Notes: generated by a model from the sequence alone, not told the origin. A stretch of 64,000 nt of DNA from Amphritea sp. 1_MG-2023 (GCF_030547545.1 NZ_JAUOQE010000020.1:1-64000), one strand, 5' to 3'. Shown: positions 18,997 to 28,264, counted from the stretch's first letter. A program made the numbers and translations.

Positions 18997-20184
18997 ATGC
19001 AGATTCAAGAACCAAATCAAGGCAAACACTTTGCCCTTTTTAATCTGGGCTTTCGTCCCTTTTTCTTATTCGCAGCACTGTCGAGCATGTTACTCATGAG
19101 CTATTGGCTGATACTGTTAAGTAAAACTCAACCCGGTTATCAGTACTATCAACTCAGTCAGATATGGCATGGTCATGAAATGCTGTTTGGTTATGCGGTG
19201 GCCGTGATTGCCGGTTTTTTATTGACCGCTGTACGTAACTGGACCTCGATACAAACACCTTACGGCGCACAACTGGCTGGACTTTTTCTGCTCTGGCTAG
19301 CAGGGCGTTTATTACCCATTTTCGCAGAACTCATTACTCCACTTCCCGCTGTCCTCATCGCGGTAACCGATTTGCTTTTTTTACCATTGATCGCGTTAGT
19401 CATTGGTGTGCCAGTTATCCGCTCAGGCAACTATCGCAACCTTGTCTTTGTCATTATTTTACTCGCACTGACGCTGGCTAACGCACTGATTCATCTGCAA
19501 CTACTGGGTATCACGCAAACAACCCTAGGCAGTGGTTTGCAATTGGGTTTAGGGCTGATCATCGTGGTTATGATCGTCATGGGGGGACGCGTTATTCCCT
19601 TCTTTACGGAACGCGCGTTAGCATTTGAAGCCAAGCGATACCGCTGGCTGGAGGCTTCAGTCATCCCGTTAGCGGCCGCTTGGTTGATCGCCGATCTATC
19701 ACCCTTCACACTGATTGCCAACCTACTGGCAGCGCTCAATGCTGCCGTCCATTTACTTCGCCTGAGTGGTTGGTTCAAATTACGCATGCTACGCAACCCG
19801 CTGATCTGGGTTTTGCACTTAGCCTACCTATTTATCCCACTCGGGTTTGCCCTGAAGGCTCTCTCTGGGATGGCCTCTCTATCCCCCTACCTTGCCATTC
19901 ATGCCTTTGCTGCTGGTGCAATCGGATCGATGACCATCGGCATGATGGCTCGCGTATCATTGGGGCATACCGCACGACCATTGAAGCTGGCTAAAATCAC
20001 CGTCGTGGCTTTTATCTTGATGATGATATCGGGGCTTATCCGGGTGTTTCTGCCACTGATTCCCGAGCTTCATTCAGTGTCAATCCATATCTCCGGCGGC
20101 TTATGGGTCATCGCTTGGTTACTCTTTTTAATTCCTTACACACCGATCCTGTTGCAACCTAGGCTTGATGGTCAGTTTGGCTGA
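18997..20184 (+). CDS. nnrS: NnrS family membrane protein
   Basis: The 395-residue protein has about twelve hydrophobic helices and NnrS hallmarks: FNLGFRPFFL at the start, IWHGHEMLFGYA near residue 57 and GGRVIPFFT near residue 195, with HAFAAGAIGSMTIGMMARVSLGHT near 300. NnrS proteins are haem- and copper-containing inner-membrane proteins linked to nitric-oxide stress and denitrification. No other denitrification gene is beside it, and no proper FNR or NsrR site is visible upstream. It is a single-gene unit. Confidence 0.92.
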   Translation: MQIQEPNQGKHFALFNLGFRPFFLFAALSSMLLMSYWLILLSKTQPGYQYYQLSQIWHGHEMLFGYAVAVIAGFLLTAVRNWTSIQTPYGAQLAGLFLLWLAGRLLPIFAELITPLPAVLIAVTDLLFLPLIALVIGVPVIRSGNYRNLVFVIILLALTLANALIHLQLLGITQTTLGSGLQLGLGLIIVVMIVMGGRVIPFFTERALAFEAKRYRWLEASVIPLAAAWLIADLSPFTLIANLLAALNAAVHLLRLSGWFKLRMLRNPLIWVLHLAYLFIPLGFALKALSGMASLSPYLAIHAFAAGAIGSMTIGMMARVSLGHTARPLKLAKITVVAFILMMISGLIRVFLPLIPELHSVSIHISGGLWVIAWLLFLIPYTPILLQPRLDGQFG

Positions 20185-20419
20185 TCAATCCTAGGCATCA
20201 TCATGGGGCAATAGGTCGTTAAATACAGCCGACGAAAGTGCTCAGTCGCACATTTATGAGCCAGCATCAGCACCATATTAGTGCAAATCGATGCGTTTAT
20301 GTGTGATTAAGCTGATCTATCATGACGTCATTCCCTTTTATTCACGATAACCGCAGACTTAGCGTCATAAACTAAGGGAATGCGTCTACTTTATTCCTGA
20401 TATGAATTTTATTTTCATA
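20185..20419. promoter_or_regulatory. Upstream region of the MCP gene with a 9-bp inverted repeat
   Basis: No gene. CATTCCCTT (20329-20337) and AAGGGAATG (20374-20382) form a perfect inverted repeat 36 bp apart. It lies 38-91 bp upstream of the sigma-54 promoter, a plausible place for an enhancer-binding protein, but it may equally be a hairpin. Nothing else is recognisable. Confidence 0.35.
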
Positions 20420-20435
20420 TGGAACAACATTTGCT
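20420..20435 (+). promoter_or_regulatory. Sigma-54 (RpoN) promoter of the MCP gene
   Basis: TGGAAC-AACAT-TTGCT matches the -24/-12 consensus TGGCAC-N5-TTGCW with one difference and the exact GG-N10-GC spacing. It stands 41 bp before the start codon of the chemoreceptor gene. rpoN is encoded at 39721 in this window. Confidence 0.75.
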
Positions 20436-20475
20436 TGTAGATAGGGCTTATTAGGTAGTCCTGACGGAATGAGCA

Positions 20476-22326
20476 ATGACACTATTGAGTAAAATCTTTG
20501 GCACATCGAACAATAAAACGCCGGATGATACAGGCGCACCTATAATCAACACCTCAGTCAACCAAACGATTGATGTGCCCTACTTTTCAGCCGATGAAAA
20601 ACGTTTCTATCGTGCATTACAGCTGATTAGCAGTCAGACTGCACAACTGTCTCGACAAATATTCAGAGCCCTAGAAGCACAACAAAACTTTCTCTCAGAG
20701 ATTAATCAACGCGCCGCCAAATTAGACACCGACTTAAACGTGGCTAATGATTATTTAAACAGTTCTAACGCCACCGTCAGCACACTACAGCAACAGATTG
20801 AAGCAGAAGTACAGGATGTTAATAGCTCGATTAATCAATCGCTGGATGAGATCAGTCACTCTCTATCGGAAAAATCTAGCAGCGTTAATGAGGTGCTCGA
20901 TGGCATTCTGAACATCGGTAAAGGGGTCAACCTGTTAGCCCTTAACGCCTCTATCGAAGCCGCGCGGGCCGGTGAACATGGCCGCGGCTTTGCAGTGGTA
21001 GCCGATGAAGTCAGACGGCTAGCCAACGTCACCACGGAACAAGCCCATCAAGCCGCCAAACAACTCGACTTCTCTCAGGTCAATACCGATCTAAACAATA
21101 TAAGCCGAGCCAATAGTGAAAAGCTCGATAATTTTGTCAAGGTCACTCAATCGGCTACCGAACAATTAACTGAATTATTTAACTCCATCGCCACCCAACT
21201 CAGTGCCGTGATGGACAATACCGCCGTCATCTTTGAAACCCTGGAGATGAGTAACGGTGCCATGCAGCGGATCGATAACAAAAACCAGTTAATTAATCAT
21301 GTTGTCGAAGAGATGTCGCACGGGTTAGATAAAGTTGATATTCATAGTGCCGATATTCAGCTAGCCTCTCAAACGATCAATCAAACACTGAAGAAACTGC
21401 ATCTCGTCGCCGATGCCGGACATGATCAGTTGGATGATATTCTGCGTAGAGGCAAGCTGCGCGTTGCCATCGAACCTAACTTCGTCGGTTTATCGTTTCG
21501 AGAAAAACTAGGTCAGCCTTTGAAAGGGCTTGATGTCGATTATGCTATGGCCTTTGCTCAATACCTCGGGGTTGAGTGTGATTTTATCGAAACGCCGTGG
21601 GATATGTGTACAGAGTTACTCACCGCAGGTAAAAAGTTTGGTCAGCCGCCCGCCGATATTGTCATCAGCGCATTACCGCCATCGGCAGAATACGATAACG
21701 CCGCTTACTCAGAAGCCTACACATACCTGCCATGGGTTTTAGCCCGTAGGAAAGGCGACACGCGCATCAACTCGATTCAAGACTTACAGGATAAAGTGGT
21801 TGGCGTCATCAACGATCCCGCCGGTTTAATGATTCTCGAAGATCTCGGTATCCGTTGGAGCAGTAACGAAAACAAACCCGGCGGCCACATCACCCTGAAC
21901 AATCTTATCGCCTACTCTGATCAAGCTCGCATCCATCATTGCTTGGCTGATGGCATCGTTGATGCGTTCGGCATAGACCTGCCCATCTATTACTGGGCAT
22001 GTAAGAATCAAGCTAGCCCGTGGTCCGATAAAATTGAAATCATTCCCGGAAACCTAGCCCCGCGGCCTTTTTTCTACACCATGGTCGTTAATAGCAGCGC
22101 CTCAAGTTATCGCTTATTAGCCCAGGCCAATCGCTTCATACACTGGTTTAAACAACAGAGTGCACGCACCGCTATCGAACAGAAATGGCAAGGCTCGGTG
22201 CTCGATGGTAGCGGCTCTTATCGTGATGAGCCGGGCAACCTGTTAGGCGAAGCAGATCTCAAAAAACGTTATGAAGCTCACTGCCACAAATTTAACCTTG
22301 AGCCTAAAAGCCTTGACCTTGGTTAA
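20476..22326 (+). CDS. Soluble methyl-accepting chemotaxis protein fused to a solute-binding (SBP_bac_3) domain
   Basis: The 616-residue protein has no signal peptide and no membrane segment. Residues about 40-320 are helical MCP signalling sequence, with the hairpin tip [20 protein letters not shown] (about 151-170) and [13 protein letters not shown] that contact CheA and CheW. Residues about 325-585 are a periplasmic-type amino-acid binding domain: [44 protein letters not shown] and the closing region [10 protein letters not shown]. The sensor domain is therefore C-terminal to the signalling domain and cytoplasmic. It should report an internal small molecule to the chemotaxis kinase. The usual pentapeptide for CheR is not seen. 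A sigma-54 promoter precedes it and a terminator follows. Confidence 0.88.
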   Translation: MTLLSKIFGTSNNKTPDDTGAPIINTSVNQTIDVPYFSADEKRFYRALQLISSQTAQLSRQIFRALEAQQNFLSEINQRAAKLDTDLNVANDYLNSSNATVSTLQQQIEAEVQDVNSSINQSLDEISHSLSEKSSSVNEVLDGILNIGKGVNLLALNASIEAARAGEHGRGFAVVADEVRRLANVTTEQAHQAAKQLDFSQVNTDLNNISRANSEKLDNFVKVTQSATEQLTELFNSIATQLSAVMDNTAVIFETLEMSNGAMQRIDNKNQLINHVVEEMSHGLDKVDIHSADIQLASQTINQTLKKLHLVADAGHDQLDDILRRGKLRVAIEPNFVGLSFREKLGQPLKGLDVDYAMAFAQYLGVECDFIETPWDMCTELLTAGKKFGQPPADIVISALPPSAEYDNAAYSEAYTYLPWVLARRKGDTRINSIQDLQDKVVGVINDPAGLMILEDLGIRWSSNENKPGGHITLNNLIAYSDQARIHHCLADGIVDAFGIDLPIYYWACKNQASPWSDKIEIIPGNLAPRPFFYTMVVNSSASSYRLLAQANRFIHWFKQQSARTAIEQKWQGSVLDGSGSYRDEPGNLLGEADLKKRYEAHCHKFNLEPKSLDLG

Positions 22327-22440
22327 CGTGAAAACGTCCTCACCAGCGAGCTGACATCGACTAGTAAGGTTCAGCCGCACGCGCACTCAGCATCTGCTCA
22401 GTGCGAGGCAGTTTAATCAGACTGGCGTATTATTAATGCT

Positions 22441-22467
22441 AAAAAGGAGACTTACGGTCTCCTTTTT
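22441..22467. terminator. Bidirectional terminator between MCP gene and acuI
   Basis: AAAAAGGAGAC-TTAC-GGTCTCCTTTTT is a near-perfect palindrome with A and T tails, sited between the convergent MCP and acuI genes; it can serve both. Confidence 0.88.
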
Positions 22468-22509
22468 CACTCTGTAGCGCTTATCAGCAAGCGATAACCC
22501 CTTACCGCA

Positions 22510-23493
22510 TCATAGATTAGGGTCCACCAGCGTGCGTCCCTGAATTTTACCCGCCACAATATCCGCTGCCGCCTGAGGCACATCCGCTAAACCAATGACA
22601 TGGGAAATCTCACCCAAGGCATTATCGGGTAGATCCGTCAGCAAACGCTGCCAAGCAGTCGCTCGAATAGCCTCTGGACACATCACCGAATCAACCCCTT
22701 GTAAACGGACATTTCGCAAGATAAAGGGCATCACCGTAGTCGGCAGTTTATAACCCCCCGCCAGACCACAGGCCGCCACGGTACCACGATAATCAGTCTC
22801 GGCTAACACCCGCGCAAGCATGGTATCGCCGACAGTATCGATCGCGCCGGCCCAGCGCTGCTTTTCCAGCGGACGCGCAGCTTCTGCCATTTCGGCACGT
22901 GATAACAATTCGCTAGCGCCTAAGCCTCGCAGATATTCATGCGTCGATTCACGCCCCGTGACGGCAGCAACGGTATAACCCAACTGACTCAAGATAGCGA
23001 CGGCGACGCTACCCACACCACCTGCGGCACCGGTAACGACTACCGTTCCCCGCTCAGGCGTAATGCCCCCTTCTTCTAGCGCCATGACACACAGCATCGC
23101 CGTTAATCCCGCCGTCCCGATCGACATCGCTTTAGCGGCATCCATCCCTTTAGGCATTTTAACCAACCACTCCGGTTTCATCCGTGCATACTGACTATAA
23201 CCACCCCAGTAGCGTTCACCGACACTCCAGCCGGTCATAATAACTTGATCGCCGGGCTGATAATCAGGGCTGCGAGATTCTTTAACCACACCAGCGAGAT
23301 CGATCCCCGGCACCATCGGAAATTGATGCACAATCTTACCGCTACCGGTTACCGCTAAACCGTCTTTATAGTTCAGTGAGGAATAACTGACCTCCACCAA
23401 TACATCTTCATCCGGTAAATCACTAAGTTCCAACGTTTTAACTGCAGAAAGCGTTTTTCCCTCTTCCTGCTCCAATACCAGCGCCTTAAACAT
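22510..23493 (-). CDS. acuI: Acrylyl-CoA reductase (NADPH), AcuI/YhdH family
   Basis: The 327-residue medium-chain reductase lacks the zinc ligands of alcohol dehydrogenases and has the AcuI/YhdH pattern: SSLNYKDGLAVTG near residue 38, PMVPGIDLAGVV near 60, GWSVGERYWGGYSQYAR near 90 and the nucleotide motif GAAGGVGS near 155. AcuI reduces toxic acryloyl-CoA to propionyl-CoA, often in marine bacteria that degrade dimethylsulfoniopropionate. No dddX genes are in the window. AGGTGAG precedes the ATG. Two FadR-type operators lie 150-210 bp upstream. Confidence 0.92.
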   Translation of the reverse strand: MFKALVLEQEEGKTLSAVKTLELSDLPDEDVLVEVSYSSLNYKDGLAVTGSGKIVHQFPMVPGIDLAGVVKESRSPDYQPGDQVIMTGWSVGERYWGGYSQYARMKPEWLVKMPKGMDAAKAMSIGTAGLTAMLCVMALEEGGITPERGTVVVTGAAGGVGSVAVAILSQLGYTVAAVTGRESTHEYLRGLGASELLSRAEMAEAARPLEKQRWAGAIDTVGDTMLARVLAETDYRGTVAACGLAGGYKLPTTVMPFILRNVRLQGVDSVMCPEAIRATAWQRLLTDLPDNALGEISHVIGLADVPQAAADIVAGKIQGRTLVDPNL

Positions 23494-23640
23494 AACTCAC
23501 CTCACTTTAAACGGTTTTATCTTCTTATCGCATCCCAAGCGCCTGTTTGTCGATGCTATACAGCTAAACGAAGTGCAGCATCTCACGCCCAGCGTCGCTC
23601 AACTGAGTACGACAAAGCAGACCAATAGTCTTGCATCTCT

Positions 23641-23655
23641 ATTTGTCTTACAAAT
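23641..23655. promoter_or_regulatory. FadR-type GntR operator, site 1
   Basis: ATTTGTCTTACAAAT contains TTGTCTTACAA, an exact fit to the FadR-subfamily consensus TNGTNNNACNA, with symmetric flanks. It is 148 bp upstream of the acuI start, and 44 bp centre to centre from site 2. Confidence 0.65.
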
Positions 23656-23683
23656 TAACATATGGCCAAATCTACACCATTTT

Positions 23684-23700
23684 AATTTGTCTTACAAATT
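23684..23700. promoter_or_regulatory. FadR-type GntR operator, site 2
   Basis: AATTTGTCTTACAAATT is a perfect 17-bp inverted repeat with 7-bp arms around CTT and fits TNGTNNNACNA. The same core TTGTCTTACAA occurs in site 1. The likely binder is the FCD-domain regulator encoded at 24675, by proximity only. Confidence 0.65.
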
Positions 23701-24505
23701 AACCATAAGTCGTAAATATGCCATAACGACACACTCATTATTGTGGTTTCCAGATGGTACCGGAACCCAATTCCAACTTAGCTGGATTGGCTACAGCTAC
23801 CGTGATACATGACTTATCTACTGTTTCAAGCTACTTTCAAAACACCCAAAATCCAGCTCAAAGTGGTACTGACTTATAGGGCCCTAAATCACAGTCATCA
23901 CATAACCTCAGCATAAACTTATCTAAGCCAAGCCTTACTCGCACATGTAAGAATAGCTTTGTATAGAGAAAAGTCTTCAGCTATAACCGCATCTTTTGAA
24001 TAAACGTTACAAACGACAGCTCAGCAAGCGATAAAGTGTCTGCGATTGACTGATCGATTCAGTCACCTAAAATTTTATTCAAAAAAACGTTGTTCACTTT
24101 GCCTGGTAACCCAATTTAGTTATTCAATTAATTTAGGGAAACTCCATATAGAGTTGTGTAAATACCTGACAGGTATGCTTTCATTACCTGCTAACTCGTC
24201 CACTGCTCCTGAAAAATTGAAAATTTATTGTTATCGAACGGCTATCCAGGCAGGAGTAGCGTCATATTTTCAGACATTTTATCCACATGAGCCGATGATT
24301 TTTCCTAACCGATAGCCACCGTTTAGCTTTCCATCTGTCTTAAACTTATTCCTTGTCTTTACGCTAAAGGCATACAGCAAGTTTTTTCACAAGCTTGTGT
24401 TCACCCCACGCCTATGGATAACTCGTCTTAAGGGGGATAACGGCCTACCTGTCACATGACACCTTTATGCTGTAAAATGGATACACTTTAATAATAGCTA
24501 ATTGA
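23701..24505. other. Long gene-poor gap (part of 23494-24674)
   Basis: No frame reads like protein over any useful length. Landmarks seen: a perfect palindrome ATACCTG-A-CAGGTAT (24162-24176), TGTCA-CA-TGACA (24450-24461) and one TTATCCACA (24279-24287). The base composition is more AT-rich than the genes around it. It could be the remains of deleted genes or an unrecognised RNA; nothing decides between them. Confidence 0.4.
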
Positions 24506-24634
24506 TCAATATCCATACTTGTTATAGTTAATTCCAGCATGACTAGGATTCTCAGGAGCAATGCCATTCCAAGTAGGATTTGCAAGACTTTCCTCTCGAG
24601 ATTGGTTTCGATAACCCTCTGAAATTAAAGACAT
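24506..24634 (-). CDS. Possible 42-residue small protein
   Basis: An open frame beginning ATG at 24634 with AAGGA 6 bases ahead encodes a 42-residue hydrophilic product rich in Asn, Ser and Tyr and ending NYNKYGY. It diverges from the GntR regulator gene (24675), whose own promoter probably overlaps it (TTGATC at 24502 and TATAGT at 24523 on the plus strand). No family is recognised and no codon-bias test was possible, so it may be chance. Confidence 0.25.
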   Translation of the reverse strand: MSLISEGYRNQSREESLANPTWNGIAPENPSHAGINYNKYGY

Positions 24635-24674
24635 TAGAGTTCCTTGCTGAACGGGAACCGACAGGAGATACCCT

Positions 24675-25415
24675 GTGAGTTTAGACATCGCCCCTATCGC
24701 GCAACGCAGTCTATCGAGCCAGATCGCTCAACAGATCCGTCAAGCGATTATGGATGGTTCTCTCAAAGCCGATGACCGTCTTCCTACCGAGGGAGAGTTA
24801 GCGCTGCGCTATCAGGTATCTCGTCCAACCATTCGTGAAGCACTGAAACGCTTAGCCGCTCAAAATCTGGTTCGATCACGCCGTGGTCCCACCGGCGGCA
24901 CGTTTATCAATCGTCCATCCGCCGCCGACTTAAGCGATGCTCTGACCAGTGCAACGACGCTATTAGTGGGTATGGATGCGTTCTCGATGGATGATATCAA
25001 TCAAACTCGCCTACTGCTGGAAAGCAATTGCCTGCAGTTAGCCGCGCCTCTGATCAATGAAGAGCAACTTGAAGCATTAGCACGGGAACTCGCTGAACAG
25101 CAGAATGACACGCTCACCGCGGAACAGTTTTGTGCTTCCGATGTGCGCTTCCACCGCCTGATAGCCGAAGCCTCTGGAAACCCGCTCCTCAGTTTTATTA
25201 TGTTCAGTGTCATCGAGGCGCTACAACCCATCAGCAACATGGTCACCTTTCGTTTTCGTGAACGCTCTGTGATCATCGATCAACATCAACGAATTTTACA
25301 GGCACTGAGTCAGCATAATGCCGATCAAGCCTGTGCCGTATTAGCCGAACAAGTGGCTTATCTGGCAGAAAAGTATCATCAGGCACAGCAATGGAAAGCC
25401 GAAACAACAACTTAA
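24675..25415 (+). CDS. GntR family transcriptional regulator, FadR/FCD subfamily
   Basis: The 246-residue protein has a winged helix-turn-helix (residues about 10-75, with LPTEGELALRYQVSRPTIREAL) and an all-helical FCD ligand domain whose metal or ligand residues appear in DVRFHRLIAEASGNPLL (near 155) and DQHQRILQAL (near 200). Such regulators respond to organic acids or acyl compounds. The GTG start has AGGAG 7 bases before it. Two operators of its subfamily's type stand 1 kb upstream, near acuI, making acuI a candidate target. Effector unknown. Confidence 0.87.
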   Translation: MSLDIAPIAQRSLSSQIAQQIRQAIMDGSLKADDRLPTEGELALRYQVSRPTIREALKRLAAQNLVRSRRGPTGGTFINRPSAADLSDALTSATTLLVGMDAFSMDDINQTRLLLESNCLQLAAPLINEEQLEALARELAEQQNDTLTAEQFCASDVRFHRLIAEASGNPLLSFIMFSVIEALQPISNMVTFRFRERSVIIDQHQRILQALSQHNADQACAVLAEQVAYLAEKYHQAQQWKAETTT

Positions 25416-25504
25416 AGTTGAAATGATCTCACCAAAATAACATAGGATTTATCTTTTGTTTGCGGTATTCTTCAGCTATGAATCAGTGCATTTAAGGAGT
25501 TAAT

Positions 25505-26083
25505 GTGGCAGAGAATAGCGTCTGGATTATTGGTATTGTAACCCTGTTAGCAGGAGCACTCATCGGCTATCTGTTGGGACGTTCCGGCGATAGTTCCAGT
25601 CAGAAAAAGTTGACGAGTCAGTTGAATGACGCGCAGCGCGATCTGAATGAGTACAAGGAAAAAGTCAACGGTCACTTCGAAAAGACGGCAGAGCTCGTTA
25701 ACGGCCTAACTGAGAGCTACAAACAAGTTCATCAACACTTAGCACAAGGCTCAGAAATGCTTTGCATGGGTGAACACTCACCTGAAAAGCTAAACAGCGA
25801 TGTTCAAGCACGCATAGCCGAATCAGCGTCAGCAGCGGAAACATCAACAGCCGCTGAGCAAAGCCCAATCACTGATGAGCCCGCCACCGCTGCCGAACCC
25901 GACGTCGTTGAGCCACCTCGCGATTATGCGCCTAAAGAGCCCGATGAAGAAGGGATGTTGTCAGACAAGTATGGTCTTAAGAAAACCGCCGAGTTTCAAG
26001 AAGATGATTCAAAAGAAGAGATACCACCGCTTTTGAAAGATCAGATTCCCGCAGCGAAGGTTAGCGATAAAGAAGAAAAATAG
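25505..26083 (+). CDS. zapG: ZapG (YhcB/DUF1043) cell-envelope and division protein
   Basis: The 192-residue protein has a single N-terminal membrane helix (VWIIGIVTLLAGALIGYLLGR, residues about 6-26), a coiled-coil stretch with the family segment LNEYKEKVNGHFEKTAELVNGLTESYKQVHQHLA near residues 47-80, and an acidic Ala/Glu/Pro-rich tail. YhcB/ZapG links cell division and envelope growth. The GTG start follows AAGGAG at 7 bases; an overlapping ATG is out of frame. The tail is long but not unusual. Confidence 0.9.
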   Translation: MAENSVWIIGIVTLLAGALIGYLLGRSGDSSSQKKLTSQLNDAQRDLNEYKEKVNGHFEKTAELVNGLTESYKQVHQHLAQGSEMLCMGEHSPEKLNSDVQARIAESASAAETSTAAEQSPITDEPATAAEPDVVEPPRDYAPKEPDEEGMLSDKYGLKKTAEFQEDDSKEEIPPLLKDQIPAAKVSDKEEK

Positions 26084-26124
26084 TCGGCAGGCAAACAACC
26101 TAATGTTTGCCTTGCCCGTCAATC

Positions 26125-26152
26125 AAAACCGGCCACTGGCCGGTTTTTTTAT
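26125..26152 (+). terminator. Rho-independent terminator of zapG
   Basis: AAAACCGGCCA-CTGGCCGG followed by TTTTTTT, 42 bp past the zapG stop and ahead of the convergent nif3 gene. Confidence 0.9.
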
Positions 26153-26181
26153 CTACGTCACTCGCTAACCTAATCTAGCGG

Positions 26182-26943
26182 TTAAACCGGATTATCAATA
26201 TCAACAAACTGATGCTCTATATCAAACTCTTTCGCTAATCGCTCTCCTAACGCCTGCACGCCATAGCGTTCAGTCGCATGATGCCCCGCCGCAAAATAGT
26301 GAATGCCCAACTCTCGAGCACTATGGACCGTCGGTTCAGAAATTTCGCCTGAGATATAAGCATCCAAGCCAAGTTCAGCCGCCTTATCGATATACCCCTG
26401 TGCCGCGCCCGTACACCAACCAAGCGTTTCAATCTGCTGCGGGCCAGCATCGATATGCAGCACCTCGCGCCCCAATACCATCGCGATTTTCTGCCTCAAT
26501 TCAGCCGCACTTAAGGGTTCGGCTAACCGACCTATCAGTCCGATACTCAATGGATTATCAGGCTCTAAACCGCCGAGAACCTGCAACTCTAGCTGCTCTG
26601 CTAAGCAGGCATTATTACCCAGATCGGGATGGCCATCTAAAGGCAGATGATAAGCCAATAGACTGATATCATGGCTTAATAGCGTTTGTAAGCGGCGCTT
26701 TTTCATACCCACGATCGCTTCAGCTTCACCTTTCCAAAAATAACCATGGTGAACCAGAATCAGATCAGCCTGCAGTTCAACAGCCCGATCGAGCAAGGCC
26801 TGACTTGCCGTCACTCCAGATATGATTCGCTTAACCTCATGACAGCCCTCAACCTGTAAACCATTGGGGCAATAATCCCTATATTTTTCAGAGGATAAGA
26901 GGGAATTACAATAATTAACTAACTGTTTCAGTGATACCGCCAT
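26182..26943 (-). CDS. Nif3-like dinuclear metal-centre hexameric protein (YbgI)
   Basis: The 253-residue protein carries the Nif3/YbgI metal-binding segments LVHHGYFW near residue 60, LLAYHLPLDGHPDLGNN near 98 and YFAAGHHATERYG near 213, and the substrate region YRDYCPNGLQVEG. Relatives bind two metals in a toroidal hexamer; a role in quinolinate or GTP-related chemistry is debated. The ATG at 26943 is preferred because the family begins near MAVSLKQLVNYCN; the upstream in-frame extension is AT-rich and not conserved in pattern. Divergent from algW, as in Pseudomonas. Confidence 0.9.
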   Translation of the reverse strand: MAVSLKQLVNYCNSLLSSEKYRDYCPNGLQVEGCHEVKRIISGVTASQALLDRAVELQADLILVHHGYFWKGEAEAIVGMKKRRLQTLLSHDISLLAYHLPLDGHPDLGNNACLAEQLELQVLGGLEPDNPLSIGLIGRLAEPLSAAELRQKIAMVLGREVLHIDAGPQQIETLGWCTGAAQGYIDKAAELGLDAYISGEISEPTVHSARELGIHYFAAGHHATERYGVQALGERLAKEFDIEHQFVDIDNPV

Positions 26944-27036
26944 AATCTTTTCTTTATCTTCCCAAAAACACTTTATTATCCGTATAATTCTAAAATAGCT
27001 GAATAACTTTACCACTGTTTATAAAGGCATCTCTAA

Positions 27037-28236
27037 TTGATTCAACGTTTTGCTTTTCTGGTGTGGCCTATTCTGTCAGGGATTCTCGCGGCCGTGGCCT
27101 TGCTAATCTATCTACCTGATATGTTTGCTCCGCAAACCAGTACTCCTCAAATCCGTCAGACTGCCACATCTTACAACGATGTTCGCGGCCCGTTTTCCTA
27201 TGCCGATGCGGTAGAACACGCCGCCTCCAGCGTCGTCAACATCTATACCCGTACCGTTGTGCCTAGCAGTAACAATCAGATCTATAATGATCCTGATATC
27301 CGCAAATATTATGATGCCAACACCGGTCACAAAGAACGCATTCAATCCAGTCTTGGCTCTGGCGTCATTCTCAGCCCCGAAGGTTATATCGCCACGAATA
27401 ATCATGTCATTTCCGGCGCTGACAGTATTGTCGTTGCACTGCAAGATGGCCGTGAAGCTACCGCCACCGTTGTAGGTAACGATCCCGATACCGATTTAGC
27501 GGTGCTAAAAATAAACCTGCCTCAGCTACCTAGCATTACCATCAGCTCATCGGCAAACCTACGTGTCGGCGATGTAACGCTGGCTATCGGCAATCCATTT
27601 GGTGTGGGGCAAACCGTGACGATGGGAATTATTAGTGCTACGGGGCGCAATCAGCTAGGACTGAACACCTATGAAGACTTTATTCAAACCGATGCCGCCA
27701 TCAATCCAGGTAACTCTGGTGGCGCATTAATCAACGCACAAGGCAACCTGATCGGCATTAATACTGCGATTTTTACTCGCTCTGGCGGCTCACAGGGTAT
27801 CGGCTTTGCCATCCCTTCTGATCAAGCTCAACAGGTGATGCAAGATCTCATAGAACATGGCCGAGTGATCCGTGGGTGGGTGGGTGTTGAAGCTCAGGAA
27901 ATAACCCCAGAACTGGCGGAATCCTTCGGCTTAAAAGACACCAAAGGCTTAATTATTGCGGGCATTTTCCGTAATGGACCGGCCCATCAAGCAGGACTAT
28001 TACCGGGAGATATTTTACTGGAGATTGGAGGTAAAAAAATCGTCAACAGCTATAACTCTATGTACAGTGTCGCTCGCATGCCGCCTGGCACCATTATCCC
28101 CGTTAAAGTTTGGCGTAACGGCGAGGTGATAGAATTAGACATCGCCGTCGCAGAACGACCGGCGATTGATAATGCGGTAAAAGAGGTGCCCGCGACTAAA
28201 GCTGACGAAGCTAACAGCGATAACGTTAAGCCTTAA
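27037..28236 (+). CDS. algW: Periplasmic serine protease of the DegS/AlgW type
   Basis: The 399-residue protein has one N-terminal membrane anchor (residues about 8-26), a trypsin-like domain with catalytic His in TNNHVIS (near 124), Asp in DTDLAVLK (near 153) and Ser in NPGNSGGAL (near 228), and one PDZ domain (about 280-370). A single PDZ and a membrane anchor fit DegS/AlgW, which starts RseA/MucA cleavage and the sigma-E stress response, rather than DegP. The start is TTG. It stands before hisD-hisG-murA as in Pseudomonas but without hisC. Confidence 0.92.
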   Translation: MIQRFAFLVWPILSGILAAVALLIYLPDMFAPQTSTPQIRQTATSYNDVRGPFSYADAVEHAASSVVNIYTRTVVPSSNNQIYNDPDIRKYYDANTGHKERIQSSLGSGVILSPEGYIATNNHVISGADSIVVALQDGREATATVVGNDPDTDLAVLKINLPQLPSITISSSANLRVGDVTLAIGNPFGVGQTVTMGIISATGRNQLGLNTYEDFIQTDAAINPGNSGGALINAQGNLIGINTAIFTRSGGSQGIGFAIPSDQAQQVMQDLIEHGRVIRGWVGVEAQEITPELAESFGLKDTKGLIIAGIFRNGPAHQAGLLPGDILLEIGGKKIVNSYNSMYSVARMPPGTIIPVKVWRNGEVIELDIAVAERPAIDNAVKEVPATKADEANSDNVKP

Positions 28237-28264
28237 GTGATTAATGTTCATCACTGACGAATAG

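Noticed and set aside
24279-24287. TTATCCACA, a perfect DnaA box
   Set aside because: It is single, with at best one degenerate neighbour, and no dnaA/dnaN/gidA or oriC-like context; one 9-mer is expected by chance.
24046-24315. 89-codon frame in the acuI-GntR gap
   Set aside because: Odd composition, no ribosome site, no recognisable fold; probably chance in AT-rich DNA.
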